This document shows positions 45,098-55,157 of a stretch of 64,000 nucleotides of DNA, piece by piece. Each line of letters starts with the position of its first letter. Position 1 is the first letter of the stretch. Below the pieces are notes generated by a model that saw nothing but the letters and a program-made list of their open reading frames with translations, was not told the DNA's origin and ran no database searches. The DNA is taken from NCBI RefSeq assembly GCF_900103215.1, contig NZ_FNGV01000007.1, forward strand, positions 186,001 to 250,000. The letters run 5' to 3'. A program made the translations under genes and the position numbers. The stretch comes from Kriegella aquimaris (lineage in GTDB: Bacteria > Bacteroidota > Bacteroidia > Flavobacteriales > Flavobacteriaceae).

Positions 45098-45940
45098 CTA
45101 CCCATGCAGTGCCAAAACCGGCACATTTTCATGGTACCCCAATTTGCTTAAGACGGGTTTGCTAAATCCGAATTTCTCCCAAAAGGATGGTTTTTTTGCA
45201 ATATAGCTGATCATATCACTATGCTCGATACCAGCGAAACTGCTTAATGAGTCTGCCGTCTTTAAATTAGGTCGTACACTGAAGCTATGATTAATATCTT
45301 TTAAGAATTTTTGCAGATAGACCTTGTTCTTTTTTTGTTGGGGTGTCAAGTAGTCATTTGCCAAGCTCAGAACTTGTATTTTGGCATTGGTCATTTTTGC
45401 TATTTCGGCTAAATATTTTATTTCTGCGACCTTGAAATCGCTGCTAAAATTAGTTGCTAGAACAATTTCTTCCGGCTGGTTAAAGGTTACTTGCCTTGGA
45501 ACTATCAGAACGGGGCATTTTCTGACGTTTTCGATAACGGCCAAAGTATTCTTACCATATTTGCCTTGTGGTTCATTTGCCATACCCTTGGCACCCATAA
45601 CAATCATATCGATCTGCAAACTCTTGACAACCTCTTGAACTGCATCCAAAAACAAATTAGATCTCGACAGTGTATAAAATCGATGGTTCGGGTTATCATT
45701 CTCAAAAGTTAGCCTGACCATGATATCGCCCAAACCCTGCATTGATCGTTTCTCTGAAAGTTTGTTGAATCCTTCATCGGGATCTAAAAGAGTGTATTTA
45801 TTACGACCATGAGTATCTTTGGTAAAGGTATTCAGAATGTAAAAATCGCAATTTTGATTTTCATAGAGCTTTATCGCATATTGAATAGCATTCCATGAAT
45901 TTTTAGAAAAATCGGTAGTCAATAAAATCTTTTTTTTCAT
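45098..45940 (-). CDS. Universal stress protein with two UspA domains
   Basis: The 280-residue cytoplasmic protein has an N-terminal UspA domain beginning KKKILLTTDFSKNSWNAI, with the ATP-binding GAKG-x9-GK(N/S) type motif in VMGAKGMANEPQGKYGKNT. A second, more degenerate UspA half (EIVLATNFSSDFK onward) follows. In flavobacteria such proteins respond to low oxygen or starvation. It is a single gene with a start at the expected position; upstream there is no other coding sequence for over 800 bp. Confidence 0.92.
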   Translation of the reverse strand: MKKKILLTTDFSKNSWNAIQYAIKLYENQNCDFYILNTFTKDTHGRNKYTLLDPDEGFNKLSEKRSMQGLGDIMVRLTFENDNPNHRFYTLSRSNLFLDAVQEVVKSLQIDMIVMGAKGMANEPQGKYGKNTLAVIENVRKCPVLIVPRQVTFNQPEEIVLATNFSSDFKVAEIKYLAEIAKMTNAKIQVLSLANDYLTPQQKKNKVYLQKFLKDINHSFSVRPNLKTADSLSSFAGIEHSDMISYIAKKPSFWEKFGFSKPVLSKLGYHENVPVLALHG

Positions 45941-46783
45941 GATCGTTTGTTTTTAAGTACCCGCCCGATAGACAAAGAAAACAGGGATCTTAGATTTATT
46001 TTGGCTGTGCGTCTTATGTCATTGCGCGTTTGGCCTATCTAACTTCACTTTTAAGCTCGCACTACCTAAGGCAAATGGCGTGCCTATAAAGTGAATTAAC
46101 CAGATGATTTTATATAACTAACTGATAATTAGTGGTTAATCATTTTTTGGTTTAAAAATGAAAGTGTTTAGAGTGGGGAGAAATTCCCCGGATGGGGAAT
46201 TTTCGACCAGTAGGTTATTTTATCTTGCCCCGTTTTCGGGTCGATTCGAAGTATTTCAGTGACCTTTAGCTTTTTGCCCGCTTTATGGATGAATTCACCT
46301 TCTCTAGATGCCCTTAAATTGGAGCGTGGCGAGATTATGGGAAAATAAAAAAGTTGAGAAAGAAAATCAAGAAATTGTATGACGAGGATCCACACAAACA
46401 GAACGCTCAGCTCATAGTGGCCGGTATGCTAAAAGAAGGTTGCCAGACGGGGTTCAGCTACCTAATGTTCCAACAAATCATCATCAAGTGGCAAAGAAGA
46501 TTATCAAGGAGCTACAAAGGGGAATCGGGAAGGCTCTTAGGTCAGGGGAAATCGGTATTTGATTTTAATATTTTTTGAAAAGGCATTAATTTCTGACTAT
46601 TGAAGAGAAAAAGTGTCCCGTAAATGGGCAATTAACTAAAACATTTAAAAAGACCATAGATGGTACCCTTAAGAAAGAGCTTTACTCGTGGTCAAAAATA
46701 GTCCTTTAAAATGGCCGTTTTTTGGAACCGTAAAAAACAGATTTTGAGGAAGGATGCATCATAATTACAAATGCAGATTCTCT
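45941..46783. other. Long gap with possible decayed gene
   Basis: Between the stress protein and the ABC permease lie 843 bp. On the plus strand around 46354-46560 a first frame reads RKKIKKLYDEDPHKQNAQL and, after a frame change, KIIKELQRGIGKALRSGEIG. This suggests a frameshifted gene without a recognisable family. On the minus strand a 75-codon frame covers 46168-46395. Neither is called as a gene. Confidence 0.4.
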
Positions 46784-49234
46784 TTATTCGTTTTTAAGTG
46801 TGACAGCCGGATTCACTCTTGAGATCTTTTCTGAATAAATAACAATCACACAAATAAGAACAGATACAACCATTAAAAAAGGTAAAAGGAAAAATAGTGG
46901 CCCTATTGATATTCTTGAAGCATATCCTTCCAACCATAAATTGATGATATAGCTTGAAACTGGCAGAGCAACTAAAATTGCTATTCCTAAAAGTATGAAC
47001 AATGACTTGTACAATGACAGCCAAATACTCATAATAGAGGCTCCGAAGACTTTTCGAATCGAGATTTCTTTTATACTTCTGTTAGTGGCAAAAGCCAGAA
47101 GACCGAACAATCCAATGCATGCAATTAATAACAGCAGGCCTGCCGAAACAGAGAAAACAACGAAAAAGTGATACTCACCTTTATACTGCTCGTTGTAATT
47201 ATCTTCTAAAAAAAAGTAATTTATCGGGTTGTTAGGAAATACTTCTCCCCATACTTTACTCATATGTGCAAGTGCCGCTTTTTTACTTTCATTAGAAACC
47301 CTCAGTGAATAGTAACCCTGAGCGTCATATAAAAACAAGACATACGGAGCTGGTTCTTTTTTTAATGATTCCTGCTTATAGTCGGAAACTACACCGATGA
47401 TTTTACGTTTATCCCCTCCAAACATTAAAATATTTTCGCCAATCGCATCTTCAGCGCTATCAAACTGTAATCTTTCGATTGCTGACTGATTTAAAATTAC
47501 TACACCGTTTGAATCACTCCCAGCATTTTTGGAAAAGTCTCTACCCGCAATAATATCCAGTCCGTAGTTCTTTACAAAATCATAGTCTACACCATTGAAC
47601 TGCACTGGAAGATCGGTAGCAAGCTCATGGTTGAGCCTTTTAATATCACCTCCCCAATTATGGGGTTTTCCCGGTATCAAGGAAGAAGCGGTCATAGAAG
47701 TGATATGAGGACTATTCAATAATTCGTTTTTAAGAGTTTCAGTGCTCTCCGAATAACTTTGGTTTTCCTGCAATACTCTTGGAGCTTGTATAATCACCAT
47801 GTCTTCCATATGAAAACCAAGATCGGAAGAACGCATATGGTTGATCTGTGCAAAGACCGAAAATAAGAATGCACACAAGATAAATGTTATAGAGAACTGC
47901 GCCGTAACCAGTGTATTTCGAAATGAGCTTTCCTTGATCGACCCAACCCTGCCTTGGATAGCGTTAATCAATTTAATGGAAGAAAGAAAAAATGCGGGGT
48001 AAATACCGGATGATATCACATTGAAAACAAAAATTCCTACAATGGATAACTTATAGAGCAAACCAAAACTTGTTGAAAAATCGAATAAGTAAGAAGGTAA
48101 TGTCTCATCCAATAAATTATTCGATATCATTCCTAGGCTAACTTCAGCAATTATCACGGATATAATTAAAGCCAGTAAATTTAATATTGCCGATTCCCCT
48201 ATGTATTGATAAATCAACTGTTTCTTGTCAGACCCTAGTACTTTTAGGATACCTATCCCACGTACTCTCTCGGCTGACAATGCAGTTGACAGACTAACAT
48301 AGTTGACCCAGGACATAACCAAAATCAAAAAAGCACTGATAAGTAAATATTTTACATTGTTTCCATCGGAGTTTGTCGTAAGTTCCTGAATCCTATCTGA
48401 ATACAGATGAATGTCTTCGATTGGCAATAAACCAAATCTTATTTGAACATCATTTGCATTCTGTTGATGATTTTTGAATTTTGAAACCAGTGAAGGGATT
48501 TTGGATTCTATTGTATTGGGATCAGTGTTGCCGGCAAGCTGTATATAAGTAGTAAAATCCGTAAAATCCCAACTGGTGGTACACCATTCGTCTGCACACA
48601 ATGTGGGGTACGAAATTATCACATCGAACTGAATATGGGAATTTATTGGTGGGTTCTCGGCTACTCCGGTTATCAGGAGATCTTTTGATCCACCTCTGTC
48701 GTAGACCCGGAGATTTTTATTGATTGGATTCTCGCCTTTAAAAAATTTTTCAGCAATACGTTCAGATATTACCGCAGAATTTGGTTCATCAAGTACAAGA
48801 TCTGGATTTCCATATTTTAATTTGAAATCAAATATTTCGAAAAATGTATCATCGGCATAATATGTCCGTTGCTCAATTGACTTTACCACATCTCCATCTG
48901 GCTCCGTGTAGGTGAAAACAACAGGCCCATAAGTAGCCTCGGTATACATCCTGACCTGACTTACTACTTCAGGAAATTCGTCCAGCATGGTCGGACCAAC
49001 AGCAGGATAGGTTATCGCGTATTCATTCAAAACCTCATTGGAATTGAATTCATCCATATTCACTCTATATATATCTTTGCTAGCTGTATGGAATGTGTCG
49101 TAGCTATTCTCATAAAAAGTATAGTTCAAAATTATCAATAGCATTGCAGATCCAATTGTCAATCCGAAAATATTAATAAAGAAGAACATCTTGTTTTTCC
49201 TGTAACTCCTTAGCGCTAGTCTTGTAACCATCAT
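46784..49234 (-). CDS. MacB/FtsX-type ABC transporter permease
   Basis: From the start at 49234 the protein has 816 residues with two MacB_PCD/FtsX units: TM1 (FFFINIFGLTIGSAMLLII), a periplasmic core, a cluster of three helices, then a central TM, a second periplasmic core and three C-terminal helices ending in AVTLKNE. An upstream ATG at 49285 adds 17 polar residues that do not fit the family start. It lacks an adjacent ATPase gene, so it must use one encoded elsewhere. It probably exports lipoproteins, peptides or toxic compounds in a MacAB-like way; the substrate is unknown. Confidence 0.88.
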   Translation of the reverse strand: MMVTRLALRSYRKNKMFFFINIFGLTIGSAMLLIILNYTFYENSYDTFHTASKDIYRVNMDEFNSNEVLNEYAITYPAVGPTMLDEFPEVVSQVRMYTEATYGPVVFTYTEPDGDVVKSIEQRTYYADDTFFEIFDFKLKYGNPDLVLDEPNSAVISERIAEKFFKGENPINKNLRVYDRGGSKDLLITGVAENPPINSHIQFDVIISYPTLCADEWCTTSWDFTDFTTYIQLAGNTDPNTIESKIPSLVSKFKNHQQNANDVQIRFGLLPIEDIHLYSDRIQELTTNSDGNNVKYLLISAFLILVMSWVNYVSLSTALSAERVRGIGILKVLGSDKKQLIYQYIGESAILNLLALIISVIIAEVSLGMISNNLLDETLPSYLFDFSTSFGLLYKLSIVGIFVFNVISSGIYPAFFLSSIKLINAIQGRVGSIKESSFRNTLVTAQFSITFILCAFLFSVFAQINHMRSSDLGFHMEDMVIIQAPRVLQENQSYSESTETLKNELLNSPHITSMTASSLIPGKPHNWGGDIKRLNHELATDLPVQFNGVDYDFVKNYGLDIIAGRDFSKNAGSDSNGVVILNQSAIERLQFDSAEDAIGENILMFGGDKRKIIGVVSDYKQESLKKEPAPYVLFLYDAQGYYSLRVSNESKKAALAHMSKVWGEVFPNNPINYFFLEDNYNEQYKGEYHFFVVFSVSAGLLLLIACIGLFGLLAFATNRSIKEISIRKVFGASIMSIWLSLYKSLFILLGIAILVALPVSSYIINLWLEGYASRISIGPLFFLLPFLMVVSVLICVIVIYSEKISRVNPAVTLKNE

Positions 49235-49636
49235 AATTTTGAGTGTCTTCGAATTGGTTGATTTTGTGATATCAATGGAATGCACTTCAGTTTCATTGCC
49301 GAATACAGTTAAAAAAAGTATCGATTTTTATGCCAGCAATTTTAAATCACTGTTAATCAATAAGATAAAATTACACTTCTATTTATGTCCTATGCTTAAT
49401 GTAAAAAAATTTTACATTTAATGTCAATTAATTGTACAGTGGCAATGAAATTTGAAAATGTATATCTTGAGATGGTGTTATAAAGTTTAAAGTCTCCAAT
49501 AAACAACAATTGAATGGTCACTTCGATTGTTCTGCGCCTGTTTTAAGAATCGGCCGTTTTATGGGCCTTCTACTAGTTTTACTTCCTATTCTTTTAATCT
49601 GCCGTTTAACAATTCACCTGATTAAAAAAAAGTGAA
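49235..49636. other. Intergenic region
   Basis: About 400 bp between the permease start and the 3' end of the cyclase gene. It is AT-rich and holds the permease promoter. I see no gene, terminator or repeat. Confidence 0.4.
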
Positions 49637-50761
49637 TTAAGAAACCAAAGATTGATTTTTTTGAACCCCAAATAACGTCAGTTTTTCGTCTTTTCCTTTT
49701 AAGAAAGCATCTACGTATACTTGACTTCGATATTGTTCATTGCTTTTGATTTCATTCCATATCGTTTCAGAAACCAACAGTTCCTGTTGGTATTTGTTGC
49801 AAAGTGATTGAATTCTTGATGAAGTATTGATCACATCTCCATGGTACGCCAGCTCTTTTTTTATTGTTCCGATTTCGGTAAATACGATAGTTCCACCGTG
49901 GACACTAGCCTTAAATTCGGGATAAAACCCATACTTGTTCTGGTAATAGTCTTTCTTACTTTTTAATTGTTCTTTGAACTTGAAAAAAACTTCCACACAA
50001 TTATTAAACTGTAATCCGCCTTTATAGGTCCATACAAGTACTGCTTCGTCACCTACATATTGGTATATGGTAGCATCGTGTTCTGATACAACTTCGTTTA
50101 GCTCAACGAATGTCTCTTGAATAAACTGGCTGTATCTGTAATCACCTAATTTTTCAGCAATAGCAGTCGATGATTTTAGGTCTAAAAACATAAATATACG
50201 GGCTAGTTTTTGCGGTTTTTTGTAGACACCCAAGAGCATTTTAGCAAAAATACCTTTGCCGAAATTATCTTTTGCCATCTGTAAAAATGAAAACACAAAG
50301 AGTGCGACTAGAAAGTATACTAAAGAAGTTCTGAAGAATTTATTTTGGATCCACCACCATCGTTCACTGGAAAAAGATTCATTACCATCATCTAAAATAA
50401 GCGTTCTGGCCGCGGTGAGTAGCGCAACAAGGATAACAAAATATGCCGAGGACTTGATCAGGAGCTGTAACCAAAGCACCATCTTTTTTAGGAATGTTTT
50501 TTGAAAAACAAATTCAATTAAAGTAAAAAAGACACCTAGCAAAGCACCTGTATAGACTGCGGGCAAAAGAAGGTCTTTAAAGATAATATGTTGGGTTGGG
50601 CGCAACCCAAGGTTGTCGATACCATAGAATTTCAGAAATACATAAAACAGAAAAGCCAGTGTCCAATAAAGTACGGATTCAAGTATAAAGGGCACGTGTT
50701 TCATTGGAAACATCATCTTGAGTTTTCTTGGGATTTTTTTCATGAAAAATTTAATCGGCAT
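49637..50761 (-). CDS. Membrane-bound class III adenylate/guanylate cyclase
   Basis: The 374-residue protein has four hydrophobic helices in the first 165 residues and a class III nucleotidyl cyclase domain at about 185-370. Metal-binding aspartates appear as D194 in IFMFLDLKSSTAIAEKLG and D238 in YQYVGDEAVLVW, both intact. It makes a cyclic nucleotide from ATP (or GTP) at the membrane, possibly sensing a membrane signal through its helical part. A 52-codon gene lies 3 bp upstream and is likely co-transcribed. Two Crp-fold proteins are encoded in the window, but nothing shows that they bind its product. Confidence 0.9.
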   Translation of the reverse strand: MPIKFFMKKIPRKLKMMFPMKHVPFILESVLYWTLAFLFYVFLKFYGIDNLGLRPTQHIIFKDLLLPAVYTGALLGVFFTLIEFVFQKTFLKKMVLWLQLLIKSSAYFVILVALLTAARTLILDDGNESFSSERWWWIQNKFFRTSLVYFLVALFVFSFLQMAKDNFGKGIFAKMLLGVYKKPQKLARIFMFLDLKSSTAIAEKLGDYRYSQFIQETFVELNEVVSEHDATIYQYVGDEAVLVWTYKGGLQFNNCVEVFFKFKEQLKSKKDYYQNKYGFYPEFKASVHGGTIVFTEIGTIKKELAYHGDVINTSSRIQSLCNKYQQELLVSETIWNEIKSNEQYRSQVYVDAFLKGKDEKLTLFGVQKNQSLVS

Positions 50762-50764
50762 CTC

Positions 50765-50923
50765 CTAAATTAAATTTTCATGCATATCATTCAAAGCTTC
50801 AATTATCGTACTACCATACCCTTTTGTTATTTCAAATTCTTCATTGTCTACTAAAGAAACACTGTATGATTCACTAGATCGGTAAATTTTTAAAAATTTC
50901 AATTGATTTGTATTTAATTCCAT
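50765..50923 (-). CDS. Conserved-looking 52-residue small protein upstream of the cyclase
   Basis: An ORF of 52 codons runs from ATG (complement 50921-50923) to TAG (complement 50765-50767), ending 3 bp before the cyclase start. The product is acidic and soluble (YSVSLVDNEEFEITKGYG, then IIEALNDMHENLI), with a regular alternation of charged and hydrophobic residues that looks translated. The tight spacing suggests co-translation with the cyclase and a possible regulatory role. No family is recognised. Confidence 0.6.
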   Translation of the reverse strand: MELNTNQLKFLKIYRSSESYSVSLVDNEEFEITKGYGSTIIEALNDMHENLI

Positions 50924-51008
50924 TGTTTGTACAATTTAAATTGTTGAATGTTTTCGATTATATGTAGCTGTTGTCTAATTAATGAAGATGTATCCTAAAT
51001 CAAAGCTC

Positions 51009-52049
51009 CTAGCCTTTAAAGCTAATTGTAAGCTCTTCTACCTTACCACCTCTCAATACTTTTAGCACGAATTCTTTCATTTTGTAGAAATCCGATCTAT
51101 TAGCCATTGCATTATCCACTTTTTCAAAAGCTTCTTTGGTCAATGGAAATCCGTTTACCGATAGTATAATATCCCCTCCTAAAATCAAATGCTCATCTTC
51201 AATGGTAATAGTTTCAAATCCGCCTTTGATTCCGGCGAAATATGCAGGTGAAAACCGAACTACGGATTCAACCAGCAAGCCGCCATTAATGGGGACATTT
51301 AACATCAATGCCAATTCTTTATCCAGAATAAAACCATTAATACCGTTCCATCTTCTATTGCCGTTCACAACCAATTTCTTGGCTAAATTGGAAGTAGCTG
51401 CAAAACCCAACCCCTGAAAACCTCCAGATTCTGAAATGATGTAGCTTGAAATTCCGATGACCTCTCCTTGCAAGTTAAACATTGGACCACCGGAATTTCC
51501 CTGATTTATCGATGCATCCGTTTGAAAGTACTCATTGATTACAAAGCCAGAGGTCCTGGTTTTTTGCTTTTGTCTGCCACTAATGTAGCCGGAAGAAAGT
51601 GAATGTTCCAAACCATACGGAGCTCCTAAAATAATAATCTGCTCTCCTACCGAGACCTTATCCGAATCTCCCATTTTTGCCACTTTATATACCTTGGGCA
51701 TCCACGATAATTTCAATAACCCTATGTCCGCAACTGGGGCCGACCTAATCACTTTAGCGGGAATTTCTTCCCCATTTAAAAATTTGACGACGACTTTTTC
51801 AGCATCATTGACGACATGGGCGGCCGTTAAGATTTCTCCATCCTCTGAAATAAGAACACCTGAACCGATACCTTCATCGACAATCATTTGATGGCTTTCT
51901 TCAAATAATCTTGATTCGGTCAGAATAGTAACAACGGATGTATTTACTTGTTTGTAAAGGGATGCTATATCTTGGGCATTGGCGATGCCTAATGTAAAAG
52001 AGAATACCACAAGAAAGATGGGCATTTTAATTGTAATCATTGACTTCAT
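51009..52049 (-). CDS. Secreted HtrA-like S1C serine protease with PDZ domain
   Basis: The 346-residue protein has a signal peptide (IFLVVFSFTLGIANAQ), a trypsin-like protease domain with triad H78 (LTAAHVV), D108 (VADIGLL) and S186 (GNSGGP), and a C-terminal PDZ domain (NGGLLVESVVRFSPAYFAGI, LGGDIILSVNG). It probably degrades or refolds misfolded envelope proteins. It starts 12 bp after the stop of a barrel-protein gene, so both are probably in one transcript. Confidence 0.92.
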   Translation of the reverse strand: MKSMITIKMPIFLVVFSFTLGIANAQDIASLYKQVNTSVVTILTESRLFEESHQMIVDEGIGSGVLISEDGEILTAAHVVNDAEKVVVKFLNGEEIPAKVIRSAPVADIGLLKLSWMPKVYKVAKMGDSDKVSVGEQIIILGAPYGLEHSLSSGYISGRQKQKTRTSGFVINEYFQTDASINQGNSGGPMFNLQGEVIGISSYIISESGGFQGLGFAATSNLAKKLVVNGNRRWNGINGFILDKELALMLNVPINGGLLVESVVRFSPAYFAGIKGGFETITIEDEHLILGGDIILSVNGFPLTKEAFEKVDNAMANRSDFYKMKEFVLKVLRGGKVEELTISFKG

Positions 52050-52061
52050 TTTATTGTTAGT

Positions 52062-52760
52062 TTAAAATTTATAGGCTAGTGAAAGTCCTAAATTGAATGT
52101 GATGATTTTGGGCTTGTAATTTGAAGTGATGCGCCCATTGTCAATTGTTGTGTCAACACCGGAAATTGTTACAAAACCACCGCTGAAAGTAAAAGTGGGC
52201 ATTAGACAAAAGTAGTTTCCTAAGTCACGTTTAAGCCCAATACCAAATTCGTAGCCTAAACCCAAACCGGTCTCACTAGAGCGATTTACTTCAGTATTGG
52301 TGTTTTCATTCGTAGCCGTTATTGACATCTGTGGGTTAGAAACAAGCATAGGGCCCAATCCGATACGGGGATAGAGACTGAATTTTCTGCCCAAATTTAT
52401 TTTGTATTCAATTCCTGTAAGAAGGGAATAGGTTTTCCAAACATCGGAACTACTAACAAAATTTGCTGCTTTATTTATTGTTTCCAATTCTTTTACCAAT
52501 GTGGTGACATCGGTATCAAATTTCTGATAACGAAAAGTTAATGTTAAATTCAGCTTTTCGCTTAAAGCACTTCCTGCATATAAATCCAACTTGTTTCCGC
52601 TTTCTGCGAAACCTGCATTGGAATTGTTGATAGCGTCATCCTTAAAATCTACTAATGGAAAACTTTTTCCATAAGAAATTCCAAAATAATAGTTGCTTTC
52701 TTGAGCAAAAACAACGGTTGTGGTTATGTGAAAAACGATTATAAAAATATATTTTTTCAT
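52062..52760 (-). CDS. Outer-membrane beta-barrel protein
   Basis: The 232-residue protein has a signal peptide (IFIIVFHITTTVVFAQ) and alternating beta-strands (YYFGISYGKSFPLVD, RKFSLYPRIGLGPM, GYEFGIGLKRDLG) ending with LSLAYKF, an aromatic C-terminus typical of outer-membrane barrels. The function is unknown. It lies between a DUF2147-like gene and an HtrA-like protease gene in the same orientation; the protease could police this barrel. Confidence 0.82.
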   Translation of the reverse strand: MKKYIFIIVFHITTTVVFAQESNYYFGISYGKSFPLVDFKDDAINNSNAGFAESGNKLDLYAGSALSEKLNLTLTFRYQKFDTDVTTLVKELETINKAANFVSSSDVWKTYSLLTGIEYKINLGRKFSLYPRIGLGPMLVSNPQMSITATNENTNTEVNRSSETGLGLGYEFGIGLKRDLGNYFCLMPTFTFSGGFVTISGVDTTIDNGRITSNYKPKIITFNLGLSLAYKF

Positions 52761-52816
52761 TTTAAATTAGTTTTGAAAACTTGATAAAGAAAAACTCAGA
52801 TCTGGAACAAGCTTTA

Positions 52817-53185
52817 TTATCTCGCTCGGCTCCACTGTAGATCAGCGGATATGAAGCGTGCAGTTACCTTAAGGTTAAGTTTATCCCCTTCCATCTGACA
52901 TTCTACATCCAATAGCCTTTCTCTCTTTTTGGAGTATATCTTGCCTACCCATTTACCTTCTTGATACTTCAAATTGAGTACTTCGATGTCTGTGTTTCGC
53001 TCTCCCTCTGCGTTTATAGGGTTTCCAAGGTATATATTACCTTCTTTATAGATTTCTACTTTTGTTTCATCTGCTGTAGTCCAAACAGCAACTATCTCAT
53101 TTTGTTCATCTTGCTTATCTTGTGCAAAGAAGTTAATCGATAGGACAAAAAAGGAAATTGTGATTAAGTGATTCATATTTCTCAT
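52817..53185 (-). CDS. Secreted DUF2147-like small protein
   Basis: The 122-residue protein has a signal peptide (ITISFFVLSINFFAQ). The mature part shows the DUF2147 pattern: an initial W-T-x-D strand (VAVWTTADETKVEIYKEG), then GKWVGKIY, and an ending that reaches LQWSR. The function of DUF2147 is unknown. It leads a three-gene minus-strand set with the barrel and the protease, divergent from the LytS/LytTR pair. Confidence 0.75.
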   Translation of the reverse strand: MRNMNHLITISFFVLSINFFAQDKQDEQNEIVAVWTTADETKVEIYKEGNIYLGNPINAEGERNTDIEVLNLKYQEGKWVGKIYSKKRERLLDVECQMEGDKLNLKVTARFISADLQWSRAR

Positions 53186-53328
53186 GATTATATTTTTTGA
53201 TTACGGGGCGAAACTATTTTGATAGAGGGCCAGTGGCAAAAAAAATTTACGAAATTGCTGTATAAATGAACCAAATGGATGTTGAGGGCAACTAAGCCTT
53301 TTAATTATCAAAACGAACAATTCGTACC

Positions 53329-54435
53329 ATGAAATCATCATTTCATTCATTTGATTATGAAAAATTAGAAGATGACGCTAATATTGTTCCTATGAGCAGC
53401 GCATTGTCTAGAACGGAGCGATTTTTTAAAGTCGGCCCCTACATCCTATGGTTTGGGATACATATCTCCATCAGTTTGGTACTTGCATATCAAAGAAGTC
53501 TCGCAGATACTATTTACTATTTGGTAACCTATATATTTTTAGGTTCCTTGATTATTTGGCTTTTTGGATATAAACTCTTTCCCGAATACTTGGCAAGGGA
53601 AGGGAACATCAATCGAAGATTGGGACTGTTGATTACCACGAATATCATTCTTTTTGTTATCGGAATCTATGCGCATACCATTATGGCGGAAATATTGGGG
53701 TTAAACCAGATCAGTGACCAATACGCCCCTAAATCGGTTCGTATCGCCTTGTGGCTTTTAATGGTTTTATTAGGAATAATTTTTGTGGCCAGTATTCGAG
53801 TAGCACATGTTTATTACCTTAATGCAGTTCAAAAAGTTGAACATAAAGTGGAAAGAGCCGAGGCCGAACTGAGATTGTTAAAAAGTCAAATAAGCCCTCA
53901 TTTTCTGTTCAATACGTTGAATAACATCTACGGGCTTGCCTACTTGAGAGATGAAAGAGCTGCTGAAATGATTTCAAAACTATCCAAGCTGTTGCGTTAT
54001 TTACTGTATGACTGCGATCGGCCCAAGGTACCTTTGGCCAAAGAAAAGGAACTGATAGAACACTATTTGAGTATACAGTTGCTTAAGCATGAAGATTCCC
54101 GCAATGTTGATTTCTATCATGCAGGAATTACGGATAACAATAAAATTGCGCCTATGATCCTTATCAATTTTATTGAAAACTGTTTTAAACACTCCGATTT
54201 GGAAACCAATCCCCGAGGTTGGATCAAGATTGGTTTGGAAGTGGAAAAAAACGAACTTAGTTTTAAGACAGAAAATACCTTCAAGGATGAAGTTAAGGAA
54301 GTTGAAAGGGATCAAATGGGAATAGGGCTTAGAAATTCATTAAAACTTTTAGAGGCCAATTACCCAGAGAAGCACGAAGTTGATATCACCAAGGAAAATA
54401 ACGTCTATCAACTAGACCTAAAGATTACGTTATGA
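53329..54435 (+). CDS. LytS-type sensor histidine kinase
   Basis: The 368-residue membrane kinase has four hydrophobic helices in residues 36-160, a short coiled coil and a His_kinase domain with the phospho-His at H191 in SQISPHFLFNTLNN, followed by an HATPase half (NFIENCFKHS, GIGLRNSLKLLE). The sensed signal is unknown. Its stop overlaps the ATG of the LytTR response regulator by 4 bp, so the two are translationally coupled and form a pair. Confidence 0.94.
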   Translation: MKSSFHSFDYEKLEDDANIVPMSSALSRTERFFKVGPYILWFGIHISISLVLAYQRSLADTIYYLVTYIFLGSLIIWLFGYKLFPEYLAREGNINRRLGLLITTNIILFVIGIYAHTIMAEILGLNQISDQYAPKSVRIALWLLMVLLGIIFVASIRVAHVYYLNAVQKVEHKVERAEAELRLLKSQISPHFLFNTLNNIYGLAYLRDERAAEMISKLSKLLRYLLYDCDRPKVPLAKEKELIEHYLSIQLLKHEDSRNVDFYHAGITDNNKIAPMILINFIENCFKHSDLETNPRGWIKIGLEVEKNELSFKTENTFKDEVKEVERDQMGIGLRNSLKLLEANYPEKHEVDITKENNVYQLDLKITL

Positions 54436-55157
54436 AAATGAAATGTCTAATTGTCGATGATGAACATATTGCCCGAAAGATTCTTTCGGATTATGTTGGC
54501 AAAGTCCCTGAGTTGGAACTGGTGGCTTCCTGCAGTTCTGCACTGCAAGCGCTCAACCATATTAAAAATGATCGTATAGATGTTTTGTTTCTCGATATAC
54601 AAATGCCCGATCTTACGGGGCTTGACTTTCTGAAAATCTTACCGAACAGGCCAGCTACCATACTTACCACGGCCTATTCCGAGTTTGCAGTTCAGAGTTA
54701 TGAACTCGATGTTGTAGACTATTTGTTAAAACCGATAGATTTCGACCGATTTTATAAAGCGGTCACCAAAGTCATTTCCTTAAAAGATTCGAAAGTCGAT
54801 TATCCCTTAACTTCATCACCAACCTTGTCTACGGACAAACTATTTATTAAAGCTGACGGTAAAATTATCAGTGTTGCATTTCAGGACATCATTGTCATTA
54901 ATGGTCAAGGTCCCTATGTACAGTTAATTACCGTTTATAATCGTAAAATTATGACGTTGCAATCCATGAGTAAATTAGAAGAACTTCTTCCGGCCAATTT
55001 CCACAGGATACATCGTTCTCACATTGTCAATATTAATCATATAGACAGCATTGATGGTTACATGGTCAGATTAAAAGACCATACTGCTATAGTGAGTAAA
55101 AACAAAAGAGACGAATTCCTTAAATTAATTGATCAGCTTAATTTATTAGGGGATTGA
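54432..55157 (+). CDS. LytTR family response regulator
   Basis: The 241-residue protein has a receiver domain (acidic pair D9/D10, phospho-acceptor D55 in VLFLDIQMPD, Lys in DYLLKPIDF) and a C-terminal LytTR DNA-binding domain (about 135-240; FHRIHRSHIVNINHID). The partner is the LytS kinase encoded directly before. LytTR proteins bind direct repeats; the nearest divergent genes (DUF2147-like, barrel, HtrA-like) are plausible targets but I see no defined site. Confidence 0.95.
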   Translation: MKMKCLIVDDEHIARKILSDYVGKVPELELVASCSSALQALNHIKNDRIDVLFLDIQMPDLTGLDFLKILPNRPATILTTAYSEFAVQSYELDVVDYLLKPIDFDRFYKAVTKVISLKDSKVDYPLTSSPTLSTDKLFIKADGKIISVAFQDIIVINGQGPYVQLITVYNRKIMTLQSMSKLEELLPANFHRIHRSHIVNINHIDSIDGYMVRLKDHTAIVSKNKRDEFLKLIDQLNLLGD

